From the NCBI GenBank assembly GCA_028564925.1, contig CM053031.1, forward strand, positions 166,645,084 through 166,709,083: a DNA stretch of 64,000 nt. The letters run 5' to 3'. The notes beneath the pieces are model-generated. The model saw only the letters and a program-made list of their open reading frames with translations, made no database searches and had not been told where the DNA came from. Each line of letters starts with the position of its first letter. The stretch's first letter is position 1. Positions 11,046 through 22,748 of the stretch are shown piece after piece. Made by a program: the position numbers and the translations under genes. The stretch is from Lithobates sylvaticus (Eukaryota > Chordata > Amphibia > Anura > Ranidae).

Positions 11046-12879
11046 TTGGCACTCTGATCACCTCCCCTTTTATTTTAGAGGATTCCAGAATTATAGTGGG
11101 AGGAAGAATGGAGAAAGCAGCCTGAATATTTATGGGTCTTCAGCCAATGTCTAAAGAGGTGTGCCCTGAAAGTGGTGGGGGAGCTCATAAATAGGCTGGG
11201 GCCTGAGGCAGAAGGGCAGAGTTTCTGGGACCAGTCCTACCGGAGGACTACTGTGCAGGGGCTCTGCCCTAGGCAGAATTTCTGAAGGTGCCACCTAGAA
11301 GGCACAGAGGTCCCAGCTGAGGCTTATTTGCAATCCCTTACTCCAGCTGTCCTATGGGGGTGTGAGTTTGTGTCTCTCTCACTAGAGAGCGCCGGTGGAT
11401 ATCGGAAGGAGGCAACCAATGATCCTGGGACCATGTGAGTAATTGATCATTGTCCTGGAAGTTAATGACTGTGTATAGCTCTTTTTTGGTCCACTAGAAA
11501 AAAGCCCCAGTCTCCTGCCAGCATTAGATTCTGTGAGACATTTTTGTGCAGCTCAGCAAGCTAGAGAAGAGCCCTCAAGTGTTCAGTTCTTCAATTCTGG
11601 GGTGTTCCCTTACCTCATCCAAGTTCTATGTTCCAAAAAAGCCAAAAAAGACACCCCTAGACTGTTTCTTTGAGCCAGTGAAAAAATTGAGAAAATGCTA
11701 TGCGCCTGGCTGTGTGTGTGTGCACTGTCTCACCAGCGCCTCTTTTGGGAGTGCGCTATATATATCACATCACACACATAAACATACTTTTTATTCAACA
11801 AATAAACATTTAATAAATGACAAATAATTCTCAGAGCACTAGGATGGCTAAAGAGGCTGCCCACCTTGTATTTGTATTTGTCCAACTCAAAACTTTGACT
11901 AAGCTTTACACTAAGAGATGGGTCATTAGCAGAAGCAATCCATATCAATCTGTGTGTAAATTGCTGCTTAAGTTCTAGGGCCTGTAAAAAAAATATTTAT
12001 TTCAACAGGCTGTAAATTGAGATGTGTATGTGAAAATGAGTCTAAAGCTCCATCCTATGACTTAAAAAGAAAATGCAAAATAAAATTTTACATTTACCTG
12101 ACTTAAAATGAAAACATACTTTTTTGTCAATCTTACTCATAATAATAAGAAATTATATACACATGATTGCACATTTTCTTGATATTTTTCATATATAGAT
12201 AGTTGCTTTATCATAAATAAATGTTTTGTGTTGGAAGAACAGTTTTAATGTTCTATTTAATTGTATTTATATTCGCTAAGTGTATATTTTATATTTTTAA
12301 ACGTGAAATAAATTATCTTGTATGCTGTTATGTGTGTGTTGCTCACATTTAATTCGATGTATACACATATTAATTGCAAACTCACAGCTATTTATTGTTT
12401 GTATGGCTTTGCTCCCAAAAGACTTCTTAGTGTTCACAGCAACATGCCATAAATTGCAGTTAGTCCAAAATGTTGACACATGCTGTATTGAATATCCATA
12501 GAATCAATATGTTTAACTGATGTGCTACTTTTATGCAATGTGCTAATATTTAAACAAGAGTTAGGCAGCAAGACATGAAGTAAAATCATTAGATCGTGTG
12601 AAACAGGAATTTCTTTTCACCTAGCAGGTTTCTACAGTAAGGCTAGTCATAGACATGATAAGGCATTGGGAAAAGCTGATCACCAAAATACTTTTCACCA
12701 AAAAATACATGTTCAGAAACCGTTTTGGCTGAATGTACATGTTTATACACAAAATAGACTATTCTAGAGCCAATCTCATAATAAACTATGTTATTCATCT
12801 TGTTAAAGCGGTCTGAAAAAACAAACCTGCAAGACAATGGCATAATGTACTAATATGCACTGCATACTAGCACATTATG
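11046..12879. other. unassigned intronic DNA
   Basis: 11050-11460 is G-rich and has GAGCTCATAAATAGGCTGGG, which looks promoter- or LTR-like but has no partner copy. 11700-12880 is AT-rich without recognisable features. No protein family was recognised in any frame. Confidence 0.45.
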
Positions 12880-13167
12880 AAATACTTACCTTAGAACGAA
12901 GCCCTCCCAGCAGCGCCCGGTCACCGATGAGAGGGCCTATATGTTCCCCTGGCCTTTCTTCTGGGTTAGCGGGCTCTGGCGCTGTGAGTGGCCTGATCCC
13001 CAATGACACCCAATGACATTGCGCATGCAGCCCTCTGTTCCCGCAAGAAACTCTGAAGATCCAGCACGGTGTACCAAAGCTTCAGAGCGCATGCGCCGCT
13101 GACCTCAGGGGCTGCACGAAGGGTGAATATCTCCTAAATGGTGCTTGTTTAGGTGATTTTCATTTTA
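12880..13167. mobile_element. left part of the MITE-like repeat that hosts the LTR element
   Basis: TACTTACCTTAGAACGAAGC begins a moderately GC-rich repeat that resumes after the LTR element with AGATAAGCCTTATTATAGGC. The right portion and the 107-bp element at 30047-30154 share the palindrome TACAGGTAAGCCTATAATAAG and a (T)GGTTGTA/TACAACC end. The left boundary is approximate. Confidence 0.5.
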
Positions 13168-13172
13168 CCTAC
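13168..13172. repeat. 5-bp target duplication, left copy
   Basis: CCTAC immediately precedes the 5' LTR and recurs at 16401-16405 immediately after the 3' LTR. Confidence 0.9.
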
Positions 13173-13802
13173 TGTGACAGACCTAGCCGGGGCACAGGCT
13201 TTTTGAGAGGACTACATGCCAGCCTCCTGCCAGCTGATTGCGGGCCCCCAAGACACACTCTCTGTATATATGTGTATACATATAATGTGTGTGGTCTCAT
13301 GCTGTTGGGACATACACTCTCAGATGCTAGTGTCATGAACTCAACATGTTAATTGAGTTAGCTGATCCCATTGTCCTCTGCACAATGCAGGAGACGCTCC
13401 GTCTGTTACTGGTGGTCTCCTGCTATTGTGATGAGATGTCTTGTGGTGGTAATTATGATAATTTATAATCAACTGTGTTTATCTCGGTGACAAGAAGTCT
13501 GGCCTGTAGTGAAATCCTGAGTCACATCGGCTGCTTAAAGGAATTAGCTAATTAGTTTATGTTAAGTTGTTACAGGTGTATTGTTAGAGTAATATGAGAG
13601 GGAGGGGGGATCTCCTCTTCTACTCTGTATAAATGTGAGCTTGGCTTTGTAATAAAAGTTCAGTCCATGTTTGAGCAACTAAGCAAGTGTCGCCTCGTTT
13701 GGTGCTTGGGAGCGGTTGGAATATCTGATACCTATATCCAGACTGAGAGGAAGTTATATATGACGAACGCACTCAAGAGGAGTGTAGGGACGTTCCGTCA
13801 CA
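13173..13802 (+). repeat. 5' LTR
   Basis: 630 bp, TG...CA with the short inverted end TGTGAC/GTCACA. A TATAAA box lies at 13628-13633 and an AATAAA signal at 13651-13656, so R must be short. Confidence 0.93.
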
Positions 13803-14102
13803 TTGTTGGCAAGCAGTGGGATGCTTCCTGCAGTCTGGGACATCCAAACCTCCACCTGGATCCAAGGTCCGGATAGCAGGAGAGGAGGAGAGGTACAGAT
13901 ACCAGCCGCCATGGAAGAGGAATTCAGGAGGAGGTTGCGAGAGATGCAGCTACAGCACAGAGGACCAGTATCAGAGCAGGTCCTGCTGGGATGGTTTGAT
14001 TCTATTCGCTGTGAACTCTGAAAGGAAGCGCTAGCCTGTGAGCGGCGTCACCAGGGAAAAGTTCTCCCCTCCAACCAGGAAAGGTACTGGTCGCAGTATG
14101 GA

Positions 14103-15950
14103 TTGCGGGTGCTGTTTTTGGGAGAGAAACCGCACAAGGAGCAGACAGCTGAATTAAGCAGGCTGGTCTGGGCAGAGATGAAGCTGGATGAGAGTTACAG
14201 AGCCCTCCGGTGGCATGTATCCCAAGCATGCCCTTGGATAGCAGATGACAGCCCAACGGAAGGCTTAAGCTACGGCGGCCTGGGACTGTTGTATGTAAAG
14301 CTGACAGGAGACTCTAACTTTGGGAGTGATTTGGAGTGGCGGTTGGATGAAATCATGGATTTCAGAAAAGGGCTACTGAACGTCTCGGAAGTGATCTGGG
14401 CACTTGAAGGTTTGGAGTTTCTGGCCGATCAGGAATGGGAGCTGGAGATCGCCTACAGACGGCTGCTAGACTCTGCTCAGTGCCAGGGCTGGGCTCCCTT
14501 TGCCTGGGACTATAAAGAAATACCAGTAGACAACTCTGAAATCCTGGCTGAAGAGTCAGCAATGTGGCAGAGTAACAGTGTGCTTTGCCAACCTGCCCCT
14601 GCAGCTATGGACGCGGAGGTCTTATGGCGGATGCAGCAAGTGCTGACTGACCTTGATGATCCTGTTTCTGCATGGGATGATCTTGGATGGAGGAATGTGC
14701 CTGTCCAGCAGCATGCCAGAGAATCGGCAGTGGAAAATCTGGAGACTGCCATCCCCAAAGCTGAAGTGCTGACAACAGGGCAGAGCTCTGCTAACCTCTG
14801 CCCAGCACTGATAGCATCTTCTGGGTTCCATGGACAGGAGATGGTGAACCTATATCCCCAGACACCAGTTGCAGAGACTGGGGATTTGATGGACTTTTCT
14901 GCTGAGGAAAAACAACCTGATGAGCCTCCAGCAGAAGAGCTGGTATTAGGGCCGAACTTCACTGTGCTCTGCCCAGCGCCAACGCCAGTATCCATGGAGT
15001 TGCAAGGAACTTCCCCAGCTGAAGCTCTGGTCACTGAACAGAGGGTCCAAGACCTCTGTCCCACACCTGTGGCAGTTCTGGAGGCCCAGGGTGAGGAGGT
15101 GGTGGTCACTCCCGAGCAGCAGCTCAGGACCCAAGGAGAGAATGCAATCTGCACTTCACATCTGCAGCTTGATCTGGTGTCGGTGGATGGGCCTGTGGTC
15201 TCCACTAACAGAAAACCAGCAGAAGTGCTGGCAACCGGGCAGAGTGCTACCAACCTCTGCCCAGCACCGGTAACAGCTGTGGAGTTCCAGGGAGCTGGGG
15301 CAGTCGGCCTCTCTCCCCAACAGTTAGCTGGAGCAGATGATGTAGGGAAGCTCCTACGCCCAGCTGAACTGCTGGCAACGGAACAGAGCGCTGCTGGCCT
15401 CTGCCCTCAACTGACACAGGACAGATTTCCTGTAAAGGTGGATGGGAATTCAGTCTCCACCTATATACCCCAGGGATGCTGGGCAGTAGGCCCATATGCC
15501 CAACAGCATGACAGACTGAGCCCAGTCACCCTGTCTTCTCTCCAGCGGCTGAAAAGACTCCAGGGAGAAGGGCCAGTCCAGGCCTCTCCCCAGCGGCAGA
15601 TATGCTCTTTGAGAGAAGCAGAGGTTGGCTGGGTGAGTGCTCTGTTTGAAACAATTTGTTTGGGGTACTGTGTGGGTACAGGCATTAGAGGACTGGGACT
15701 ATGGACTAACTTCGGAGTCAACCCGTTTGGGGTCTCATCCTGTGTTAGTCTCCTGCCGAAAGGGGAGAAATGTGACAGACCTAGCCGGGGCACAGGCTTT
15801 TTGAGAGGACTACATGCCAGCCTCCTGCCAGCTGATTGCGGGCCCCCAAGACACACTCTCTGTATATATGTGTATACATATAATGTGTGTGGTCTCATGC
15901 TGTTGGGACATACACTCTCAGATGCTAGTGTCATGAACTCAACATGTTAA
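14103..15950 (+). CDS. long ORF of the LTR element, function unknown
   Basis: A 615-codon open frame fills most of the internal region and runs into the 3' LTR before stopping. The N-terminal ~150 residues are rich in Trp, Leu and Glu and look helical (ALRWHVSQACPW, EVIWALEGLEFLADQEWELE). The middle carries about five degenerate copies of a motif of the form ExLxTxQSxxxLCPxP, for example LATGQSATNLCPAP near 15228, LVTEQRVQDLCPTP near 15027 and LATEQSAAGLCPQL near 15372. The copies are separated by 30-70 residues. I recognise no zinc knuckle, protease or polymerase motif. A gag-like or structural role is a guess from its position only. It does not resemble a host protein that I know. Confidence 0.6.
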   Translation: MRVLFLGEKPHKEQTAELSRLVWAEMKLDESYRALRWHVSQACPWIADDSPTEGLSYGGLGLLYVKLTGDSNFGSDLEWRLDEIMDFRKGLLNVSEVIWALEGLEFLADQEWELEIAYRRLLDSAQCQGWAPFAWDYKEIPVDNSEILAEESAMWQSNSVLCQPAPAAMDAEVLWRMQQVLTDLDDPVSAWDDLGWRNVPVQQHARESAVENLETAIPKAEVLTTGQSSANLCPALIASSGFHGQEMVNLYPQTPVAETGDLMDFSAEEKQPDEPPAEELVLGPNFTVLCPAPTPVSMELQGTSPAEALVTEQRVQDLCPTPVAVLEAQGEEVVVTPEQQLRTQGENAICTSHLQLDLVSVDGPVVSTNRKPAEVLATGQSATNLCPAPVTAVEFQGAGAVGLSPQQLAGADDVGKLLRPAELLATEQSAAGLCPQLTQDRFPVKVDGNSVSTYIPQGCWAVGPYAQQHDRLSPVTLSSLQRLKRLQGEGPVQASPQRQICSLREAEVGWVSALFETICLGYCVGTGIRGLGLWTNFGVNPFGVSSCVSLLPKGEKCDRPSRGTGFLRGLHASLLPADCGPPRHTLCIYVYTYNVCGLMLLGHTLSDASVMNSTC

Positions 15951-16400
15951 TTGAGTTAGCTGATCCCATTGTCCTCTGCACAATGCAGGAGACGCTCCGT
16001 CTGTTACTGGTGGTCTCCTGCTATTGTGATGAGATGTCTTGTGGTGGTAATTATGATAATTTATAATCAACTGTGTTTATCTCGGTGACAAGAAGTCTGG
16101 CCTGTAGTGAAATCCTGAGTCACATCGGCTGCTTAAAGGAATTAGCTAATTAGTTTATGTTAAGTTGTTACAGGTGTATTGTTAGAGTAATATGAGAGGG
16201 AGGGGGGATCTCCTCTTCTACTCTGTATAAATGTGAGCTTGGCTTTGTAATAAAAGTTCAGTCCATGTTTGAGCAACTAAGCAAGTGTCGCCTCGTTTGG
16301 TGCTTGGGAGCGGTTGGAATATCTGATACCTATATCCAGACTGAGAGGAAGTTATATATGACGAACGCACTCAAGAGGAGTGTAGGGACGTTCCGTCACA
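15771..16400 (+). repeat. 3' LTR
   Basis: 630 bp, apparently identical to the 5' LTR. It is preceded by a purine tract and followed by the second CCTAC. Confidence 0.93.
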
Positions 16401-16475
16401 CCTACAGATAAGCCTTATTATAGGCTTACCTGTGGGTAAAAATGACAAATCAGGGTTTACAACCACTTTACCCAT
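16401..16475. mobile_element. right part of the MITE-like repeat hosting the LTR element
   Basis: It starts with the second CCTAC copy and ends GGGTTTACAACCACTTTA, the mirror of the AAAGTGGTTGTA end seen at 30049. Confidence 0.6.
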
Positions 16476-17148
16476 TTCACAGTACCTGTGCATAAATGCT
16501 ATTGTAAGTGCTTTATTGATCCCTGTTTCAGATCAGCTGTAAAGCCAATATGTTTCTCTATAGTCCTATAGAAAGGTGGACTGCTCCTACCTTGCTACTA
16601 CTGTGAAGCTGAACTATTTATTACCTGTGGTCCCATTGTCTGATGATCTGTTATCAACTGACTCTTGCACTCGTCTGACAGCCTTAGGCACAACCTGTTT
16701 CCACCTGCTGTCTGATATAGGACCAGTCTCCACCTACTCTGGCAATCAGTGATTCTATTGGAGCAGCGCTTAGATCAGCCCTCCTTGCCAAAGCAATATT
16801 TGTCCACATATTACCAAGCCCTTTACTTTGTGACTCCCTGTTACTGGAACTGCACTGTTCAGTCTGCTCACCTTTCCTTGGAAACCCTGCAAGCTGGGGA
16901 ATCCCCTGTCCCAGAAAGTTCCACTGTGCACTCTCTTACTTGATTCTGTTCACTGTAAAATCTCCAGTCCCCTGGGACCCATGTGGAGTCTGAGGAATAA
17001 GCAGGTTCTACAGAGCTCTCAATGATGGAGACTGTATTCACACCCTCATTGCCCTCATGTACAGTCTCCAGTCCCTTGGAACCCATGTAGAGTCTGAGGT
17101 AGAGTCTGAGGAAGGAGTGGTTTCTACAGAGCTCCTGATGGTGGAGAC
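16476..17148. other. unassigned DNA with a ~105-bp tandem duplication
   Basis: The block CCATGTGGAGTCTGAGGA and its surroundings (about 16961-17035) recur diverged at about 17066-17148 (CCATGTAGAGTCTGAGGT, then CTACAGAGCTC in both). No gene was recognised. The hAT element that follows inserted at the end of the second copy. Confidence 0.55.
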
Positions 17149-19093
17149 CAGGGGTGTTTCTAGGTGGCCAAAAGACCAGGGGCTTCAGCCCGAAGTCCAA
17201 GCCTGGCACCTGGGGGGGGGGGGTGGGGGGTTGTGTGGAGGGGGGGGTGTTGTGTGGCAGGGGGGTGTTGTGTGGCGGGGGAAGCTCAATGCTGACCACT
17301 AAACTCACCTACTTGACACACTCACCTCTCTGACCTACACTGATCATTACACTGACCTACCTGACACACAGTGACCTACCTGACCCACACTGACCATTAC
17401 ACTGACCTACCTGACCCACACTGACCATTACACTGACCTACCTGACCCACACTGACCTACCTAACACACACTGACCTAACTGATACACACTGATCTACCT
17501 GACATACACTGACCTACCTGACCCACACTGACACGCACTGACCTACCTGACTCACACTGACCTACCTGACCCACATTGTCCTACCTGACCCACACTGACA
17601 TGCACTGACACACACTTACCTACCTGACATACACTGCCCTACCTGACCCACACTGACATGCACTGACCTACCTAACACACACTGACCTACCTGACACACA
17701 CTGACCTACCTGACCCACACTGACACGCACTGACACGCACTGACCTACCTGACCCACACTAACCTATCTGACCCACACTGACCTACCTGACCCACACTGA
17801 CATGCACTGACACACACTGACCTACCTGACATACACTGACCTACCTGACCCACACTGACATGCACTGACACACACTGACCTACCTGACATACACTGCCCT
17901 ACCTGACCCACACTGACATGCACTGACCTACCTGACATACACTGACCTACCTGACCCACACTAACATGCACTGACACACACTGACCTACATGACATACAT
18001 TGACCTACCTGACCCCCACTGACACACACTGACATGCACTGACACACACTGACCTACCTGACATACACTGACCTACCTGATATACACTGACACGCACTGA
18101 CACACACTGACCTACCTGACATACACTGCCCTACCTGACCCACACTGACATGCACTGACCTACCTGACATACACTGACCTACCTAATCCACACTAACATG
18201 TACTGATACACATTGACTTACCTGACATACATTGACCTACCTGACCCACACTGACATGCACTGACACACACTGACCTACCTGACATACACTGACTTACCT
18301 GACCCACACTGACATGCACTGACCTACCTGACATACACTGACTTACCTGACCCACACTGACATGCACTGACCCACACTGACATGCACTGACCTACCTGAC
18401 ATATGCTAACCTACCTGACTGACACACACTGACCTACCTGACATACACTGACCAACCAGACATACACTGACCTACCTGACCCACACTGACACACACCGAC
18501 CTACCTGACATATACTGACCTACCAGACACACACTGACCTACCCGACACACACTGACCTACCTTACCCAGACTGACACGCACTGACCTACCTGACACACA
18601 CTGACCTACCTAACCCTCACTGACATGAACTGACATACACTGACCTACCTGACATACACTGACCTACCTGACATACAATGACCTACCTGACCAGACAGGT
18701 GACCTCCTCCTGCAGCTCAACCGTAGTGTGCAGCGCGCCCATCACAGTAGAGAGCAGGCAGCCGAAGCCAGAAGAGGAGAGCCACCCGCCCGAGTGGGGA
18801 TCTTCTCATAGTGGCGTGGCCGCATTGTAAATCCCGCCTTCTGGAGCCTGCAGTGCCTATGATGGATGTAACACATCCAGCGGTCCCAGCATTGCATTGG
18901 AACAGCATGTCCATCATAGGCGCTGCGGGCGCCAGAAGGCGGGACCCGCTATATCACTCGGCCACGCTCGGAGTCAGATCGCTCCCCGCTTGGGCTCAGG
19001 GCTAATATATTAATAGAGTTGTGAATGCCAGAGACCCGGGGCTTTTTGGGGGTCTCACTCAGGGCTCCAGCGTCCCCCCTCCCGATGCCACTG
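17149..19093. mobile_element. hAT element carrying an internal satellite
   Basis: The element starts CAGGGGTGTTTCTAGG and ends GATGCCACTG. Both ends are flanked by GTGGAGAC (17141-17148 and 19094-19101), an exact 8-bp duplication. The 1945-bp body has no transposase. It consists of a poly-G patch, a ~1.4-kb satellite and a palindromic 3' section (arms about 18800-18870 and 18905-18990, sharing CGCCTTCTGG/CCAGAAGGCG). The short frames across the poly-G patch are not genes. Confidence 0.9.
17285..18690. repeat. CTGACCTACCTGACAYAC satellite
   Basis: About 1.4 kb is built from two interleaved short units, ACTGACCTACCTGACMYAC (about 20 bp) and ACTGACAYGC (10 bp), with stretches repeated as longer blocks. 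It lies wholly inside the hAT element. Confidence 0.95.
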
Positions 19094-19101
19094 GTGGAGA
19101 C

Positions 19102-19930
19102 AATTTCACAGCTGCTGTCTAAGGATTGCTTGACAGTGTGGGTGAAAAGGGGACCAAAAAGAGCTTACAACAGCCTCTGGGGACAGGTTCTTTTACATAG
19201 GATAGAAAGAGGAATCCCATAACACATGATGCTATCATGTTTGCATAGTCTCTTCGGGGCAGTTTTGTATTCCATGCATCGTTTTTATTTGTATTTTTCA
19301 GATTTCATTAATTGTCTGCTCTGATTGATTTTTCAGAGCTTATCTGTTAATCTACATTTGTCTGTAGTTGTTTAGTTGGGGTTTTCAGGCAAAGGCTTGT
19401 ATTACAACCTGGCCTGTTATTATAGGGACAGTATGCCACAGGACATGTCACACATCTGGAAGTACTCTGTGTGCAACCAGCTGCCATGCACCCCATTGTA
19501 ATGATGTCTCATCCAATAGCATTATCTGGACTTGATGTGTTCTATAGTGAGTGGTAGGAGGATTTTATGTCCATCATATATTGTTAACTTTTTCACCTTT
19601 AAACTTGCACCTAATGGAGGTGGGAAAATAAGATGTGGGATTAAAGGTGTAATTAAGAGAAATATATGTTTGCACATTTTTTTTCCTGAAGAAAGTGAGC
19701 TGCATCTCACCGAAACAATAAAATAGCAATATCTTTAATTTGTGTTCTCATGGAAACATCCTGCAAGTGCCTTCTTCCTACTGCTCTACATTTTTGCTAA
19801 ACTGTGAGTGCACCAGGCTTCTTTGCCTTTGCGCATCTGTGTGCCACACTCCACACTCGGTTTTATTTATATATACACATACACACACACACAATGTTGT
19901 TTGAGTTTAAAGTAAATATGTTGGCTAGCG
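19102..19930. other. intronic DNA, possible old element end
   Basis: 19685-19725 reads CCTGAAGAAAGTGAGC then CACCGAAACAATAAAA, a layout common near the ends of amphibian Penelope-type and related repeats. There are no paired ends. The rest is featureless. A short (CA)n lies near 19877. Confidence 0.4.
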
Positions 19931-20390
19931 TTTTTACAGCGGAGTTCCGCTGTAAAAACAAACAAAAAATAAATAAAAGTCAGCAGCTACAATTACTGCA
20001 GCTGCTGACTTTTAATGTAAGGACACTTACCTGTCCAGGGAGCCCACAATGTTTTTACCCGAAGCCGACCCATCCCTCGGCTCTGGGTGTAGGCTCCGAC
20101 ATCCTTACTACGGGAAACAGGAAGTGAAGCCTTTCGGATTCACAGACCTTTTCCTACAGCGCATGTGCGAGTCACGCTGCATAATCTGAATTGTCCCTGC
20201 TTTCTTCTGTGTGTCTCCCAGAAGACAGAGGGGGGAGGAGGAGCAATCTATTCCCAGAGGTGGGAGCAAATATCTAGATTTGACAGGTATCTGCTCCCCC
20301 CTCTCCCTGAAAGGTGGCAAATGTGGCACTTGGGGGGGGGGGGGGATTCGATCAGTGGAAGTTCCATTTCTCTGTGGAACTCCGCTTTAA
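19931..20390. mobile_element. TTAA MITE, GCGGAGTTCC family, copy 1
   Basis: The left end carries CAGCGGAGTTCCGC and the right end GTGGAACTCCGCTTTAA, an inverted pair. A hairpin AAGTCAGCAGCTAC...GCAGCTGCTGACTTTTA lies at about 19977-20016 and is shared with the copies at 31755 and 32132. There is no coding sequence. Confidence 0.8.
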
Positions 20391-20605
20391 CTGCTAGAAT
20401 GACAAATAAGAATTGCAATAAACAGTTTGAAACCATTTAACAACTAGTAACTGTTGAGACAATAAATACTTCAGCACAGCAGGGAAGTATAAGTAATATA
20501 CAACATAATTTATAGTGTGCATTATCAAAAGCATTGTTGCCAACATGTCCAAAAAAATTTACGGGCACTTCTCTTGCAGAAAGCCAGTGTAGGCAGAGCA
20601 ATATT
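20391..20605. other. spacer between MITEs
   Basis: AT-rich and without recognised features. Confidence 0.5.
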
Positions 20606-21260
20606 TTAACAACTTGTCGACCCCCTTCCGCATATGTACTGAGCTGCACAAACAGACTTACCTGTACATCATCCATGCATGTGGTATTGTGGGCATGCAC
20701 GGCCGACGCGTTACGTGGGAGCACTCCCGCAGGTCTATTTAAACAAGGCAGATCCCCGTTCTGACAGGGGACAACTCAGAGATCTGCTGTTCCTAGTGAT
20801 CAGGAACAGTGATCTCTGTGTTGTCCCAGCAAGCCCACCCCCCACACAGTTAGAATGCAGGGAACACAGTTAACCCCTTGATCACCCCCTAGTGTTAACC
20901 CCTTCCCTGCCAGTGTAATTTATACATTGATCAGTGCATTTTTTTGGCACTGATCAATGTAATAATGTCCCTGGTCCCCAAAAAGTCTTACTTGGGGTCA
21001 GATTTGTCCACCGCAATGTCGCAGTCCCACTAAAAATTTCAGATCACCGCCATTACTACTAAAAACAATAAAAAAAAGGAAGTCTCTAAATCGATCCCCT
21101 ATTTTGTAGAGGCTATAACTTTTGCGCAAACCAGTCAATATACGCTTATTGCGATTTTTTTTTTAATCAAAAATATGTAGCAGAATACATATTGGCCTAA
21201 ACTGATGAATAAATTTGTTTTTTTATATTTTTATTTTTGGATATGTATTATAGCAGAGGG
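20606..21260 (-). mobile_element. piggyBac-type MITE (CCACTT family), reverse copy, partial
   Basis: This is the reverse orientation of the family at 22837-23709. It shares CGCCATTACTACTA, CCCTATTTTGTAGAGGCTAT, AACTTTTGCGCAAACCA, ACGCTTATTGCG and CATATTGGCCTAAACTGATG. The ends are decayed. The left limit near the TTAAC at 20606 is approximate and the right terminus is not clear. Confidence 0.75.
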
Positions 21261-22740
21261 AGACACTCACCAATCCCGCCACAGGATCCTGTCAGAGGAT
21301 CCAATCTTCACCCATGATGGCAGGTCCAGTCTCTCGTGGACCTTCAAGGACCAGGTCCCCCATATTATTTTGGGGTTCACACACTTGGCCCTGTGCAGCA
21401 CCCTACTGGAAATCCTGTTGGGGATACTGACCAGGATTCCAATTTCCAAGGTCCAGTGCCCAATGGGTCGCATTACAGGAAAAATCTTGCTCCTACATTA
21501 TGAGGCTCTGGTACCATCCACCTTAGCCTTTTTAGCCCTCCGAATAGATCCGATATAGCGCCCTTCCTACTGAGACATCATTTAGGTTGAAGAGCTTTAA
21601 CAGCCATGAAAAGAGGGATGTGGGTTGAAGAGCTTTAACAGCCATGACCATCACCTTCAAGACACTGGCAAAAAAGCAGAGGTACTCCCTGTGTGGGAGG
21701 GGTTATATAGGAGGAACTTCCTGTATATTGGTTTGCCAGTGTCCATTCTTTTTAATCTGTGTCCCGTGATGTACGATAAAGAAATGTATATTAACTTATT
21801 TAAACGGAAAGTTCAAACTGACTTTAATATATTGTTTGTTACATGCAGTTATAATATTGTGTCCCATTACAAATTAAAAGATGAGATAAATACTTTGTGC
21901 GTTTGACATACAATAATACATGGAAACAGTACAGTTATAAATTGACTTTAAATTCTCTTTCAAAAATATCTTTCCAATAAAGTTCCACATACAAAGTAAT
22001 GGATTCTATTGGACTGAATCTACATTAGCATTTAAATGAAATTAACTATTCAAAAGCATAACTTGAATTTCCATCAAGCATGTTGCTTTCACACTCATTT
22101 CCATGATAAATACATCTGAATGATGTTTACCAGCCTAACAGTGAGTGGTATAAATCTTAAATACCATTTTAATACTTAATAGCCTGCTGTTCTCTAGGGC
22201 CTTCCGCCTAAAAAATTACCATGGAATTAAAGCACATATCTTATGTTCCTTTGAATTTTGAGCCCAGTCTGCATAAAATGAGCATAGCATATTTGGCAAA
22301 CTCTAGAAGTTCTTACAGAGACAAATAACAGGATAGGCTACAGTTGCAGATAAATAAAACATCACACACTGAGCTATTATTATAATTAGACAAGTTGAGA
22401 ATCTTGTCGTAGACAAACCCAGTGCTTTGGAGTATTATATTAAATTCTCACTTTGTTTCTTATCCTCACAGTTTCCTTCTGCTATTATGGACAGTGGGCC
22501 AGGGTGTAGCGAAGAAGAATCTAAATTTATAGTAGCAGAATTGCTGCAGTTACAGTATGAAGAGGAAAGGCTACTAAGTTGGCCTAGCTCTAGGATTGGG
22601 ATGTAATTCAAATAAATTTTTTAAAAGGAGTTGTATCCTTTAAAAAATCATATACAAATGCAGTCAATGCCAAATAAGGTTTTCCATCTCAAATGCTAAT
22701 ATTAGAAGCTACTGCTGTGGCTGCACAAGTAATGCTATTA
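21261..22740. other. unassigned sequence and AT-rich intron
   Basis: 21260-21560 is GC-richer and open on both strands, but neither translation resembles a known protein. A 25-bp direct repeat, GGTTGAAGAGCTTTAACAGC and its continuation, occurs at about 21577 and 21622. From 21750 on the DNA is AT-rich and featureless. Confidence 0.45.
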
Positions 22741-22748
22741 TTTGCTAT

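Larger units (their letters stand above)
13173..16400 (+). mobile_element. non-autonomous LTR retrotransposon, structurally complete
   Basis: Two 630-bp LTRs (13173-13802 and 15771-16400) begin TGTGACAGACC and end CCGTCACA, and CCTAC flanks both sides. I could not find a single difference between the LTRs when reading them side by side, so the insertion is very recent. A primer-binding-site-like stretch, TGGCAAGCAGTGGGAT, follows the 5' LTR at 13807. A 13-base purine tract, GAAAGGGGAGAAA, precedes the 3' LTR at 15758-15770. The internal region is only about 1.97 kb and holds one long ORF. No protease, reverse transcriptase, RNase H or integrase motif is present, so the element must have moved with enzymes from another element. 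It looks structurally whole; the internal coding region may have about one break. Gypsy-like affinity is inferred from the 5-bp duplication and LTR form. The family is not identified. Confidence 0.92.

Noticed and set aside
14510-15253. Minus-strand 247-codon frame
   Set aside because: It is the antisense shadow of the LTR element's long ORF; it has no independent start context or protein likeness.
16868-17308. Minus-strand proline-rich frame
   Set aside because: It reads through the poly-G and GTGTTGTGTGG repeats at the start of the hAT element.
21205-21558. 117-codon plus-strand frame
   Set aside because: No family likeness, it starts within a decayed MITE, and an equally open frame lies on the other strand.
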